From: Maricaulis sp048270095
Lineage (GTDB): Bacteria; Pseudomonadota; Alphaproteobacteria; Caulobacterales; Maricaulaceae
Length of the DNA stretch: 64,000 nt
Assembly: GCF_048270095.1 (NCBI RefSeq)
Contig: NZ_JBLWTL010000010.1
Span: 1-64,000, forward strand
Direction of reading: 5' to 3'
Positions 8,182 to 17,682 of this stretch are shown piece after piece. The position numbers and the translations under genes were made by a program. How positions within the stretch are numbered: the stretch's first letter is position 1; each line of letters opens with the position of its first letter. The notes beneath the pieces are model-generated. The model was not told the origin of the DNA, did not search any database, and saw only the letters and a program-made list of their open reading frames with translations.

Positions 8182-9192
8182 CTAGTCCTCTGCCTCACCC
8201 TCATCCGGGCTCAGCGCGGTGAGATAGCGCTGGACGCCGCTATGGGCGTCGATCATCTCGCGGAAACGCATCTTGACGACGGCATTGATGACGGCGTCCC
8301 AGGCGGCGCGCTCGGCATCCTCATCATCCTGGATGCGGCCATCCTCCTCATGCAGGAAGTGCAGGCGGCCGAACTGGCGGTAGGGCCATTCGGGCAGGGC
8401 CTTGATCGCGTCCTCGACCAGCATCAGCTTCTTGGCTTCGTCGAGCCGTTTCTCACCGTCCAGCCATTGCCGGATATCCGGGCCGCCGGGCAGGTAGGGC
8501 ACCGGATCGAGCGCGTTCTGGAACCGGTCGGTGCGTGCCAGCAGGCCGTCCCTGTCATAGCAATCGATGAAATCCTGGTCGGCCGTCATCGGCGCGGCGA
8601 AACTGCACACCTCGATGCGGCGGTCGGGATATTGCTCCCGGATCAGTGTCGCGCCCAGACAGGCCATCGCGCCGCCCTTGGAATGGCCGGTAATCCGGAT
8701 AGCGCTGGCCGAACCGGCATTGAGGGTTTCCAGGGTCTCGAGCAGATCCCGGGCCAGGCTTGAGACGGCAATCCCGAAGGCGCTGGCCACCTGGCCATAG
8801 TCGCGCTCGCCGACGGTCCACGGCATCGGTACGGTCTGGGCGTCGTGCAGCCAGTCAGCAGCCCAGCGCCAGAAAATCATGTCTTCCGGCGGCAGGGTAC
8901 CGCGAAACGTCACCAGCAGGCCGTCATCATCGGTACGGCAGACGAAGCCGGCATGCACATCATGAATGCCGCTGACAAAGACCAGTGGCCGCGTGCCCTT
9001 CTGCATGCCGGCCTCTTCGAGCAGAGGCAGGCTTGAGCCGAGCCGGCGGTCCGAGATCATGTAGGCCGCATTGCAGGCATTGATCAGCCGACGTGGCCAG
9101 GGATTGCCGCCCAGCGCGTCCAGCACCGGATCGATCAGCTCGCTGGCGGCACTTTTGATGTCATCGAGGATCGGACTGTCGGACGGCGGCAT
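8182..9192 (-). CDS. Lipase class 3-like alpha/beta hydrolase
   Basis: The 336-residue protein carries the nucleophile elbow GHSKGGAM with Ser171, an oxyanion-type FRGT motif at 96-99, and downstream Asp (NALDPVPYLP) and His (LHFLHEEDG) candidates for the triad. This is the class 3 lipase arrangement. No signal peptide is visible, so it is probably cytosolic. The substrate (triglyceride, phospholipid or other ester) cannot be determined. It faces the mscS-type gene tail to tail, with 16 bp between stops. Confidence 0.8.
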   Translation of the reverse strand: MPPSDSPILDDIKSAASELIDPVLDALGGNPWPRRLINACNAAYMISDRRLGSSLPLLEEAGMQKGTRPLVFVSGIHDVHAGFVCRTDDDGLLVTFRGTLPPEDMIFWRWAADWLHDAQTVPMPWTVGERDYGQVASAFGIAVSSLARDLLETLETLNAGSASAIRITGHSKGGAMACLGATLIREQYPDRRIEVCSFAAPMTADQDFIDCYDRDGLLARTDRFQNALDPVPYLPGGPDIRQWLDGEKRLDEAKKLMLVEDAIKALPEWPYRQFGRLHFLHEEDGRIQDDEDAERAAWDAVINAVVKMRFREMIDAHSGVQRYLTALSPDEGEAED

Positions 9193-9227
9193 AGGCGGGG
9201 CGAACTCGCGTTGTCAGTGGAGCAGGG

Positions 9228-10181
9228 CTAGAGCAGGCCAATCTCGCGCAGGCGCTGATTGAGGAAATCATTGGCCCGCATGGCGTCCGGGTATTTGTCG
9301 GGATGCTCGGCGCTGGCGCAGCCGGGCAGGGTCTCGATCATGTAATCGGGCCGGTAGTGCAGGAAGAAGGGCATGGAATAGCGTGAATGCCCGGTGCGCG
9401 CGCCGACCGGATTGATGACGCGGTGCTGGGTCGAGGGCAGGAGATCATTGGTCGAGCGCGCCAGCATGTCGCCCATATTGACGACGAGACAGCCGGCGGG
9501 CGGATTCATGTCGATCCATTGCCCCGAGCGTGTTTTCACCTGCAGGCCGGGCTCTTCGGCACCGAGCAGCAGGGTGATGGTGTTGATATCGCCGTGGGCT
9601 TCGGCGCGGATCGAGCCGCCCGGATCACCGGCGACGGGCGGGTAATGCAAGAGCCGCATCACCGAATTGCCGTCCTTCACCGTGTCGTCGAAGAAGTTGT
9701 CCGCGAGGCCGAGATCGAGCGCGATAGCGCTGAGCACGCGCCGGCCCAGCGTATCGAAATCCTGGTAGAGGCCGTGCACGCTCTCCTGCCAGCCTTCGAC
9801 CTCGGCCGGAACCAGGTTCGGCGCCATATCGGCTTCGTATTTATGGCCCTTCGGCAGATCGCGCCCGACATGCCAGAATTCCTTCAGATCGACATGTTTG
9901 GCGTCCTTGGCGATTTCCTTGCCGAACGGCGTATAGCCCCGCGCGCCGCCGCCGCCCGGGATGAAGTATTGCTGTTTCACCGCCTCGGGCAGGGCAAAGA
10001 ATTCCGCCGCTTTGGCATAGGCGCGGTCAATCCGGGCCGGGTCGAGACCATGGTCGGAGATGGCGGCAAAGCCGAATTCGCGAAAGCTCCGTCCCAGCTC
10101 GGCTGCGAAGCCTTGCGGGTCGCTGGCCTGGCGGGCCATGGAGACCGGTGTGAAGCGCGAGAGGATTTCATTGGCGGACAT
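9228..10181 (-). CDS. Isopenicillin N synthase-family Fe(II)-dependent oxygenase
   Basis: The 317-residue protein has the double-stranded beta-helix oxygenase pattern: metal ligands His196 and Asp198 in AEAHGDIN, His253 in STQHRVIN, and a substrate/co-substrate Arg-x-Ser motif RYS at 267-269. The N-terminal domain with FREFGFAAISDHG is typical of the IPNS/ACC-oxidase/GA-oxidase group. The reaction is presumably oxidation of an unknown small molecule using 2-oxoglutarate or an intrinsic substrate. It is divergent from the GST gene at 10355. Confidence 0.88.
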   Translation of the reverse strand: MSANEILSRFTPVSMARQASDPQGFAAELGRSFREFGFAAISDHGLDPARIDRAYAKAAEFFALPEAVKQQYFIPGGGGARGYTPFGKEIAKDAKHVDLKEFWHVGRDLPKGHKYEADMAPNLVPAEVEGWQESVHGLYQDFDTLGRRVLSAIALDLGLADNFFDDTVKDGNSVMRLLHYPPVAGDPGGSIRAEAHGDINTITLLLGAEEPGLQVKTRSGQWIDMNPPAGCLVVNMGDMLARSTNDLLPSTQHRVINPVGARTGHSRYSMPFFLHYRPDYMIETLPGCASAEHPDKYPDAMRANDFLNQRLREIGLL

Positions 10182-10354
10182 GATGATCGGACCTGTTCTG
10201 GTGTGGCGACGGGAATAGGACTTTGCTGCCCGCCTGCCAAGCAGTCAGCAGCAAGTGACGCGCTCGTGATCACAGCCCCGCTTGAAAGCACGGGCTTCCT
10301 CACCATCTCCCTGTCCTGAGGAATACCCGCAACCTGTCACGATGGAGACCCGCC

Positions 10355-11080
10355 ATGTCCGCGCCGATCGAACTCTATTACTGGCCAACCCCGAATGGCT
10401 GGAAAATCTCCATCGCCCTTGAGGAGATGGGCTTGGCCTATGATCTCAAGCCGGTGAATATCGGTGCCGGCGAGCAGTTCGAGCCGGCCTTTCTCAAGAT
10501 CAGCCCCAATAACCGCATGCCGGCCATCATCGATCCCGATGGTCCCGATGGCGAACCGATCTCGATCTTTGAGAGCGGCGCCATCCTGCAATATCTCGGG
10601 CGCAAGTCCGGTCAATTCTATCCCGCCAATCCGCGCGCCCGCGCCGAAGTCGAGCAATGGCTGTTCTGGCAGATGGGCGGGCTGGGTCCGATGGCCGGTC
10701 AGGCGCACCATTTCCGTACCTATGCCAAGGCGATCGAGCCCGATGAGAGCAAGCTGGAATATGGCAAAAAGCGTTACACCAACGAGGTCAACCGCCTTTA
10801 TGGCGTCATCGAACGCGCGCTTTCGGACGGGCGCGACTATATCGCCGGCGAGTATTCCATCGCCGATATGGCGATCTGGCCGTGGATCCTGCCGGAAGGC
10901 CAGGGCCAGGATCTCGCTGATTTCCCACGTCTGTCGGCCTGGATGGAGCGGGTCGGTGCGCGGCCGGCCGTCAGGACGGGCCGGGCGCTCCATCAGGAAT
11001 CGCGCCGGGCGCTCGACGAGGACAGCGCCGACGGCAAGATAGCGCGTGATCTGCTATTCGGCCAGAAGGCGCGCGTCTGA
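10355..11080 (+). CDS. Glutathione S-transferase, YfcG/Ure2-like
   Basis: The 241-residue protein has an N-terminal thioredoxin fold with YYWPTPNGWKISIALEE, close to the TPNG motif of YfcG-type enzymes, then ISPNNRMPAIID and FESGAILQYLG (glutathione gamma-glutamyl binding). The all-helical C-terminal half ends with a short extension. YfcG-like members act as disulfide-bond reductases in E. coli. Length is a little greater than the family core. It stands alone, divergent from the Fe(II) oxygenase. Confidence 0.88.
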   Translation: MSAPIELYYWPTPNGWKISIALEEMGLAYDLKPVNIGAGEQFEPAFLKISPNNRMPAIIDPDGPDGEPISIFESGAILQYLGRKSGQFYPANPRARAEVEQWLFWQMGGLGPMAGQAHHFRTYAKAIEPDESKLEYGKKRYTNEVNRLYGVIERALSDGRDYIAGEYSIADMAIWPWILPEGQGQDLADFPRLSAWMERVGARPAVRTGRALHQESRRALDEDSADGKIARDLLFGQKARV

Positions 11081-11189
11081 GGCCCGTGACCGAGGTTTTG
11101 CGGCGCGCGAATTCGCCTTGCACGCGTAAGGGCTTGCGTCTGCGGGTGGGACATTCAATGCTGCGGCGGGGAAGCAAGGGGGCAGGCCC

Positions 11190-12758
11190 ATGGCTGACGT
11201 CTCTGACGCGGTTCGATCCGACACGCCTGAAATCGAAACCCGGCCCCGCAACGGGCTGACCGGGGCGGAGAGCGTGCGGCTGGCGGCGACCGATGCCTGC
11301 CGTGCAGAGACCTGTTCGCCCTGGGAGGCCTCGCCACCCGGCCTCGGGGTCTGGTTGCTCTGGCGCGCGCTGTTCAAGGGCTTCAGGCCCGCCTGGCTGC
11401 TTGCATCGCTGGCGGTTTCGGCCTGGTTTGGCGCCCAGGTCGTGATCGAAAGCGGCGGCATCGCCGCGATGACGCGCACGGCCGCCGATCTCGAAACCCG
11501 CATTCAATCCGCGCTGGCGGCCTCGGTGCCCGAGGGCGTTGAGGCGCAGGATTACTGGGTCGACCGCATGTCCGAGGCGCTCGATGGCGATGCACGCCGG
11601 CGCGCAGATCTTGATCGCTTCCGGGCCTGGGCGGTGATTGGTCCCGACCTGATCGGGCGTGACCGGCTGGCGCTGGAACATTTGGCGGGCCCCGCCGGGC
11701 CCGAGGCCCTCAATGCCCGCCTGATCTCTGCCCCGCCCTGGGTGCGAGCCGACACACTGGCGAGCGGCTATAACGAGTTGATCGGCAGTGCGGCGGCACA
11801 GCGGCTCGATCCACCGCAACTCGTCTTTGCACCGCCAGCCCTGCTGGCGCGTCAGGATGCGGCACAATTCCATTGGTCGATCGCCGAGCACAGTGCCAAT
11901 GCCTTCTTCAGCGGCCAGCGCAGCGGTCAGTTCGAGCTGACCATGGTGCCCGGACTTGTCGTCGGCCGGGGCGGCGATACCCGGCTGTATGGTGGGGTGC
12001 GGCAGCTCTTCATGCAGGCTTGCGCCGCGTCGCCCGGCATTGACGGCTGTGAGACCGGCATGGTTCCGGCCCAGGATTTCGATCCGGTTCGCTATGCCCT
12101 GGCGGCGCTCGAAGCCGGCCTCGTTGATCTCAACCTGCCCGACAGCGTCGTGCATGACGGTGCCGAGGTGCTGCAGGCGGCGCGCGAAGCCGGTCGCCTG
12201 CAGCCACAGCTCGAGGCGCAATTGCGCGACTGGGTGGAGACGCTCCTGCCACCGGCGGAGATTTCCGGCGCCTTGCAGGCATTGGAATTGCGGGCGGATT
12301 TTGCCTTTTCGGCGCCGAGCCAGGCGAGCCGGCAGCTCGCCGGACAAGTGGAGCGACGCTCCGGCGCCGAGGCGGCGGCGCTGTCACGCCTGCTCGGTGA
12401 CCTGGCCCGGATCCGGCGTGCCTCATCGGTCATGACAGCGATCCGCGTCGTGTCCTCGATCGGCGACCTTAACCAAGCCGACTATCTTGTGCGTATCTCG
12501 AACACCGCTGGCGACCGACTTCTGGCGCTGCATTTCGCGTTGGGTGACGGGGTGTATCAATTGCTGGATTCACCCGAAGGCCACCCCCGCGCAAGTGCCC
12601 GGTCCGTCAATCTGGCCTATGCCGGCCTGCTCTCTGCGGCGATTGTCGTGTTTTTGACCCTGCTGCGGCTGGCGACTTCGCCCGAGGTGAGGAGGGCGAG
12701 TCGCCTGACAGCGCTGGACGCGCGGGTTTCGCGTTTATTCCTTGGTAGGAAAACCTAA
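11190..12758 (+). CDS. Large membrane-anchored protein of unknown family
   Basis: This 522-residue protein has a polar N-terminus of about 50 residues, a first hydrophobic helix at about 68-82 (AWLLASLAVSAWFGAQVV), a long mostly helical, Ala/Leu/Asp-rich central part of about 400 residues, a second helix near 478-497 (LAYAGLLSAAIVVFLTLLRL) and a short basic tail. This topology would place the central domain in the periplasm with both ends in the cytosol. I recognise no catalytic motif. It ends 161 bp before the small Sel1-like gene and lies next to the holdfast locus, so a role in the envelope or polysaccharide export is possible but unproven. Confidence 0.75.
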   Translation: MADVSDAVRSDTPEIETRPRNGLTGAESVRLAATDACRAETCSPWEASPPGLGVWLLWRALFKGFRPAWLLASLAVSAWFGAQVVIESGGIAAMTRTAADLETRIQSALAASVPEGVEAQDYWVDRMSEALDGDARRRADLDRFRAWAVIGPDLIGRDRLALEHLAGPAGPEALNARLISAPPWVRADTLASGYNELIGSAAAQRLDPPQLVFAPPALLARQDAAQFHWSIAEHSANAFFSGQRSGQFELTMVPGLVVGRGGDTRLYGGVRQLFMQACAASPGIDGCETGMVPAQDFDPVRYALAALEAGLVDLNLPDSVVHDGAEVLQAAREAGRLQPQLEAQLRDWVETLLPPAEISGALQALELRADFAFSAPSQASRQLAGQVERRSGAEAAALSRLLGDLARIRRASSVMTAIRVVSSIGDLNQADYLVRISNTAGDRLLALHFALGDGVYQLLDSPEGHPRASARSVNLAYAGLLSAAIVVFLTLLRLATSPEVRRASRLTALDARVSRLFLGRKT

Positions 12759-12919
12759 CCGATTTAAAGGCTTATGGCGTATTTTTCCTGAATCCTCTTA
12801 ACCTTAAAGCAATTCTCTTTGCGCAGGATCGGTCTCGTTCGAAAGGCATTCGGACAGGATGGTGGCGCGGATGACAGATCCATAAGGATCGCATCCGCCG
12901 GTGTTACAGGGGAATGATC

Positions 12920-13192
12920 ATGGCGTTTACCGACGTTGAAACCGCACAAGTGCATGAAGCCGTTACCAGCGACCCGACAGGCGAAGATCTGTGCAAGCTG
13001 GGTATTCTGTACTCAACTGGCCAGGGCGGCGAAGTCGATTATGTCGAAGCCCATAAATGGTTCAATCTCGCGGCCCTGATGGGCTCCGAGCCGGCGAAAT
13101 ACTATCGCCAGGAAATCTCCGACCAGATGTCGACGTTTGAAGTCGCCAGCGCGCAGCGTGCCGCTCGCGAATGGCTCTCGACGCGCCACTAG
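12920..13192 (+). CDS. Small Sel1-repeat-like protein
   Basis: This 90-residue protein uses the second ATG (MAFTDVETAQ), which has the CAGGGGAA ribosome site at proper spacing; the ATG at 12914 is too close to it. Residues about 25-60 carry one Sel1/TPR-type helix pair (LCKLGILYSTGQGGEVDYVE then AHKWFNLAALMGSEPAKYYR), followed by a helix that would cap the repeat. Sel1 repeats bind partner proteins, so this is a candidate adaptor. It is cytosolic, with no signal. The function is unknown. Confidence 0.78.
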   Translation: MAFTDVETAQVHEAVTSDPTGEDLCKLGILYSTGQGGEVDYVEAHKWFNLAALMGSEPAKYYRQEISDQMSTFEVASAQRAAREWLSTRH

Positions 13193-13304
13193 TCACGCCA
13201 CCAGACTGTCTGAAGGGTCGGCGGGTGAAACCCATCCGCTGACCGCCCCGACAGTTTACCGGCGTGGCTGATGGCCCGGGGTTCGGGACGGATGTCCCGA
13301 GGCG

Positions 13305-14033
13305 TCAGTTATTATTGATCGCGTTGGCGATTGCGTAGGACATGGCCTGGTCGAGCGGCAGGATCGAATTCACATATTGCTCGATGAAGACATTGATCTC
13401 GGCCACTGTGGTCCGGGGCACGAAGACAATATCATTGCGGCGCAGCTGCAGCGCGTCGGCGCCATCGCGTCCGCGTAGCGCGTCTCGCAGATTGACGGTG
13501 CGCAGCATCAGGCCGCCGCCGGCTCCACGGCGCAGGATCGCGACCTCGCGCGATGCCGTATCCCGAAACCCGCCCGCCAGCATCACCGCCTCAAGCGCCC
13601 CGATCGGGCTGGGCAGGGCGATCAGGCCGGGCGAATTGACCTCTCCACCGACGATAATGTTCTGCGGCCCCAGTGTGGCGCGTCGAACTTCGACGATTGG
13701 CGAGACCAGGACATTGCGTGCATAGGCGTCAGCGATGACGGTCGCGATCTCGTAATCGGTCTTGTTGGCGACCATCACATTCGCGAGCATGGGAAGATTG
13801 ATGCGGCCATCAGGGCCGATCTCGGCCGTGCTCGACAATTCCGGTGCCGAATGCACCGTGACATCGACGCTGTCGCCCGGAAAGAAGCGGTATTCCGGGT
13901 CGCTATCCTGCCAGGCAAGGAAATGTTGCCCGCCCCATTGCGCGGCGTCAGCCGCCGGCGCAGGCGCCCGGGTGGCACAGGCACCGAGCCCGAATGAAGC
14001 CGCAAGGCACAGGCCCAGACTGATCGCACGCAT
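13305..14033 (-). CDS. hfsD: Outer-membrane polysaccharide export lipoprotein, HfsD (Wza-like)
   Basis: The 242-residue protein starts with a lipoprotein signal whose lipobox LGAC puts the acylated Cys at residue 19. A Poly_export domain follows (YRFFPGDSVDVTVHSAPEL ... GPDGRINLPML), then a SLBB-type domain (NIIVGGEVNSPGLIALPSP). This is the short Wza/BexD form that makes the outer-membrane export channel. A GAGGG site precedes the ATG. It is divergent from hfsA over 85 bp, so the two share a promoter region. With the neighbouring genes it matches the Caulobacter holdfast exporter HfsD. Confidence 0.88.
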   Translation of the reverse strand: MRAISLGLCLAASFGLGACATRAPAPAADAAQWGGQHFLAWQDSDPEYRFFPGDSVDVTVHSAPELSSTAEIGPDGRINLPMLANVMVANKTDYEIATVIADAYARNVLVSPIVEVRRATLGPQNIIVGGEVNSPGLIALPSPIGALEAVMLAGGFRDTASREVAILRRGAGGGLMLRTVNLRDALRGRDGADALQLRRNDIVFVPRTTVAEINVFIEQYVNSILPLDQAMSYAIANAINNN

Positions 14034-14118
14034 AATTATCCCTCGGATTCGCTGACGAGCTGATTTCAGACCCGTTTGGATAAGAAAAAATTAAGCGCGA
14101 CGAGGCCTTTATGGAGGC

Positions 14119-15654
14119 ATGACACGTGATCAGGATATTGCTGGCTCGACCGAGGGCCGGGTGACCGGGCTTGGCTCGGGTGCCCGCGGTGATCTTGACC
14201 TGTTCGATGTTATTGCCCTGGCATGGTCGGAGAAGGGTTTTATCGCCCTGATTTTCGCGCTTGTGTTTGCCGTCGGGGTGGCGCTCTCGCTGACCATGCT
14301 CAAGCCGAGCTATGAGGCGCGCTCGAGCCTGATGATTCTCCAGGATGACAATCCAACGCCGGCCACGGCCGGTTCCGGTGGTGCGTTTACGCTCGCCCAG
14401 GTGATGCAGTCGGAGAGCCAGTTGCTCAGCTCGGCGACGGTTCTGCGGCGGGCCCTGGCCGAAATAGGCCCGGATATGGTGCTCGGTACCGGTGCGGGCG
14501 GCGATGCCGGGACTTCGGCCCTGCGCGCCATGTCCAATTCCTTCTCGCTGTCACGTGAACCCAATTCAACCGCGATCAATGCCAGCTATACCGCGGACAC
14601 CGCTGAGCGTTCGGCCCTGGTCCTGAATGCGATCATCGACGCCTATCTGGACTATCGTGAGGAAGTCCTGATCGAAACCGGTGTGCGCGGCCTGTCCGTC
14701 CGGCGCGAACAGGCCAATGCCGCCGTCGAGGAAGCCCAGGCAGCGCGGGATGCTTTCCTGTTGCGCCATGATTTGTCGAATTTCGAGATTGAACAACAGA
14801 CCACCGATGCGCTCGTTGGCAATCTGACCGACCGGGTCAATACGTCCAGCGCCAACCGGGACTCCGCACTTGCCGGCGCCCTGGCGATACGCGAACGCCT
14901 TCGCAGCGTTCCGGAGAACATTGAACTTTATGTCGAAAATGGCGTCGATGCGGTTCTGCTCGATCGCCAGTCCGAGCGCGCGAGGCTGTTGGCCCGTTAT
15001 CAGCCCGGCGCCCCGGCCGTTATTGCGCTGGACCGCGAGATCGCGGCGATCGAGGCTTTTCTGGCCAGCGGCGCTTCGGATGGGCGCGGCCAGAGCCGCA
15101 CGGGACCCAATCCGGTCCGGCAATCGCTCGAGACCGATCTGGCGACCCGCGAGGCCAATGCCCGGGCCGAAGCGTCCATGCTGGCCGCGCTGGAGCAGCA
15201 ATTGCGCGTCAATCGCGATGAGGCCGCCCGCCTGCGCCAGCTCGAGCCGGAATTTACCCGGCTTGAACAAAATGTGGTGGCCGCCGAGGAAGCCGCCGCG
15301 ATCGTCGCCGGCCAGGAAGCAACCGCGTCGGCCCGCCGTTCCTCGACTTTGGGCGGTGCGGATGCGGTCCGCCTGATTGACCGCGCCATGCCGCCCTTGC
15401 AGGCCAAGTCGATGAAGAAGCTGGGCCTGATCGCGGCCTTCGTGCTGGCCGCCGGCGTCGCGTTGTTCGCCGGGCTGATGCGCGGTTATTGGCGTGTCTA
15501 TATCGCCGCCGGCGGGATGCCCGCGACGCGCGCTGCGCCGCAAACCCGGCCCGCAGCCACTCCTGAGCCCGAGGCCGTGGCTCCGCGCCATCCGGCCAAT
15601 GACTTGCCGGCTGATATTCCGATCCTGGCGCGCGTCGCAGAACGCACCGCGTAA
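14119..15654 (+). CDS. hfsA: Inner-membrane chain-length/export protein HfsA (Wzz/GumC-like)
   Basis: The 511-residue protein has a Wzz domain with a first transmembrane helix (about residues 38-60), a long periplasmic coiled-coil region (about 180-400) and a second helix (about 430-455). A Pro-rich cytosolic tail follows, with no kinase domain. It therefore resembles the membrane half of a split polysaccharide co-polymerase, with the ATPase half encoded by the next gene. GGAGG lies only 1 bp before the chosen ATG, so a GTG at 14161 is an alternative start. Its role would be to bridge the inner membrane to the HfsD channel. Confidence 0.88.
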   Translation: MTRDQDIAGSTEGRVTGLGSGARGDLDLFDVIALAWSEKGFIALIFALVFAVGVALSLTMLKPSYEARSSLMILQDDNPTPATAGSGGAFTLAQVMQSESQLLSSATVLRRALAEIGPDMVLGTGAGGDAGTSALRAMSNSFSLSREPNSTAINASYTADTAERSALVLNAIIDAYLDYREEVLIETGVRGLSVRREQANAAVEEAQAARDAFLLRHDLSNFEIEQQTTDALVGNLTDRVNTSSANRDSALAGALAIRERLRSVPENIELYVENGVDAVLLDRQSERARLLARYQPGAPAVIALDREIAAIEAFLASGASDGRGQSRTGPNPVRQSLETDLATREANARAEASMLAALEQQLRVNRDEAARLRQLEPEFTRLEQNVVAAEEAAAIVAGQEATASARRSSTLGGADAVRLIDRAMPPLQAKSMKKLGLIAAFVLAAGVALFAGLMRGYWRVYIAAGGMPATRAAPQTRPAATPEPEAVAPRHPANDLPADIPILARVAERTA

Positions 15655-15726
15655 GCAGCGCGTTAACCGTGTTGGCCGCAATCTGATGCGATTGCCAATG
15701 GAATCAGGCCGGACGCGACCCCGCTC

Positions 15727-16356
15727 ATGAATTTGACAGCCGAATTGTCCCAGCTGATTGATCAGCTTGAACCGATCGCCCGGCCGGGCGGGCAGGGCCG
15801 TGCCCTGATGGTGATGGGCTCACGACCCGGTGCCGGTGCCTCCACGGTGGCACGTGAACTGGCCCGGCTGGCGGCCTTGCGCTCGCAGCGCGGTGTCTGG
15901 CTCTACGATCTCGATTTCGCCGCAAATGCGCAATCGCGCGCCGCCCGTGTTCAGGGCCCGGCGTTTGATGCGGCGCTGGGACGCGACCCGTTCTGGGCGC
16001 TCCAGACCGGCACTGGCCGGGCGCGCATCGTCGCGCGCCAGTCGGTCGTCGCCAATCTTTTCGTGACCGAGTTGCAGACTGAGCCGGGTGCGCTCCAGGG
16101 CGTGGCCCTGCGCGCGGCGCCCGATTACTGGACAGCCGTGCGCCAGTCGATTGATCTGGCGATCATTGATGCGCCGAGCCAGTCCACCGCACCGCTCAAC
16201 CTGGCCGCCGATCTCGATGGCGTGATCCTGGTGGCCGATGCGCGCGATCCCAATGGAGCCGGTTTGCTGGCGCGGCGCGCCGCGATCGAGGCGAGGGGCG
16301 GTGTCGTGGCCGGCCTGATCCTCAACCGGACGGAACCTATCCAGAGCGCAGCATGA
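15727..16356 (+). CDS. hfsB: CpsD/BY-kinase-like P-loop protein HfsB with degenerate Walker A
   Basis: The 209-residue protein has the fold signature of MinD/CpsD ATPases: ALMVMGSRPGAGASTVAREL at 27-46, a Walker A'-like VWLYDLDFAANA, and LAIIDAPSQ for Walker B. The P-loop reads GSRPGAGAST, so the conserved Lys before Ser/Thr is replaced by Ala38, and no C-terminal tyrosine cluster is present. It is therefore unlikely to be an active tyrosine kinase; a structural role with HfsA is more plausible (inference). Its stop overlaps the hfsC start (ATGA). Confidence 0.82.
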   Translation: MNLTAELSQLIDQLEPIARPGGQGRALMVMGSRPGAGASTVARELARLAALRSQRGVWLYDLDFAANAQSRAARVQGPAFDAALGRDPFWALQTGTGRARIVARQSVVANLFVTELQTEPGALQGVALRAAPDYWTAVRQSIDLAIIDAPSQSTAPLNLAADLDGVILVADARDPNGAGLLARRAAIEARGGVVAGLILNRTEPIQSAA

Positions 16357-17627
16357 GCCCGATCGCCGCCCGCGAACCTCTCTTTCTGAGCGTGTTGCGG
16401 CAGGCGCCCGGATTGCGCTCGGTGCGCGTCGTCGAGGCCGGATTTACGGTTCTCGGTCTGTTTCTCTTCTCCCAGGCCCTGATCGGGCCGCTGTTTGCGC
16501 CGTCCGGTAGCGAGGAAACATCGGTTATTCTGCGGCTGATGTGGTTGCCCGTCTATGCGGTCACCCTCGTTCTGATGCTGGCACGGCCGGGCCCGATCTT
16601 GCGAACCCTGAGCGGCAATGTCCTGATCCTGCTCCTGGTCGGTCTGATGGCTGTGTCGGTGCTGTGGTCGGTCGCGCCGGACGTGACGGTCAGACGGTCC
16701 TTCGCCCTGGCGATGAGCACTTGTTTCGGCCTCTGGATGGCATCGCGCTGGAGCTGGCGCGAGATGATCCTGTTGATCGCCTCGACCTTTGTCTTGCTGG
16801 CGCTTGCCAGTGCAATGATGGCCTTGGCTGTCCCTTCAATGGGTGTCGACCATGAGGTTCACTTCGGCGCCTGGAAGGGTGTGTTCTGGGAGAAAAACAC
16901 CCTCGGCGCAGTGATGGCCTGGGGCGCTGTCAGCGGCTATGCCGCCAGTCGGGTCGATCCAAAACACTGGCTTTTCTGGATGGGATGCGCGGTGATGTGC
17001 GTTGCTCTCGTTCTGCTCTCCACTTCCAAGACTGCCCTCTTGTCCTGCCTGCTCGGAACCGGCATCGCAGTCGGGATCGCCCTGTGCCGGCGCGGTTTCG
17101 GCTTTGCGTCCCTGATGATGTTTCTGGGGCTGACGGGCGGCATCACCATTGGGATGATCCTGCTGGTCGCACCGGTTGAGGCGCTGCAGGCGCTTGGCCG
17201 CGACGCGACGCTGACGGGGCGGACCGATATCTGGGGTGTCCTGATCGAGGAAATCCGCAGCGTGCCCTGGACCGGCTATGGCTATCGCGCTTTCTGGGTC
17301 GCCGATAACGGGCCGGTCTTCTGGGTTCGCCAGGCGACGAACTGGGATGTGCCTACGGCCCATAATGGCTGGATCGAGATCGCATTGGCGATCGGCATAC
17401 CCGGCGTAATTCTGACCGCCCTGGTCTATCTGCAGGCCTTCCTGCGCGGGATTGGACGGATATTCCGCGGCCCGGAAACCTATTGGGCGCTGGCCTTTGT
17501 CGCCATGCTTTTTCTGGTCAGCATCAGCGAGAGCAATCTGGTACAGCAGAACTCGCTGGGCTGGGTCCTGTTCGTGGCAACCTCCGCCAAACTGGCCGAG
17601 CGACGCGCCCGGTCGGCGAGCCCTTAG
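16353..17627 (+). CDS. hfsC: Holdfast polysaccharide polymerase HfsC (Wzy/O-antigen ligase family)
   Basis: The 424-residue protein is a multi-spanning inner-membrane protein with about ten helices. It has the Wzy_C type periplasmic loop containing TLTGRTDIWGVL and later VPTAHNGWIEIALAIGIPGV, where the Arg and His are typical of O-antigen polymerases/ligases. It starts in an ATGA overlap with hfsB and ends 55 bp from the stop of the converging glycosyltransferase gene. In Caulobacter, HfsC and the paralogue HfsI polymerise holdfast repeat units. Confidence 0.88.
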   Translation: MSPIAAREPLFLSVLRQAPGLRSVRVVEAGFTVLGLFLFSQALIGPLFAPSGSEETSVILRLMWLPVYAVTLVLMLARPGPILRTLSGNVLILLLVGLMAVSVLWSVAPDVTVRRSFALAMSTCFGLWMASRWSWREMILLIASTFVLLALASAMMALAVPSMGVDHEVHFGAWKGVFWEKNTLGAVMAWGAVSGYAASRVDPKHWLFWMGCAVMCVALVLLSTSKTALLSCLLGTGIAVGIALCRRGFGFASLMMFLGLTGGITIGMILLVAPVEALQALGRDATLTGRTDIWGVLIEEIRSVPWTGYGYRAFWVADNGPVFWVRQATNWDVPTAHNGWIEIALAIGIPGVILTALVYLQAFLRGIGRIFRGPETYWALAFVAMLFLVSISESNLVQQNSLGWVLFVATSAKLAERRARSASP

Positions 17628-17682
17628 GCCTGCCCGGTCCGGATCCTATCCAGACCGGTCTCCGCACTCATACCATTGCCTG

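Noticed and set aside
12790..12815. CtrA-type binding site near TTAACCTTAA upstream of the Sel1-like gene
   Set aside because: The two TTAA halves are 2 bp apart instead of the seven required, so it does not match TTAA-N7-TTAA.
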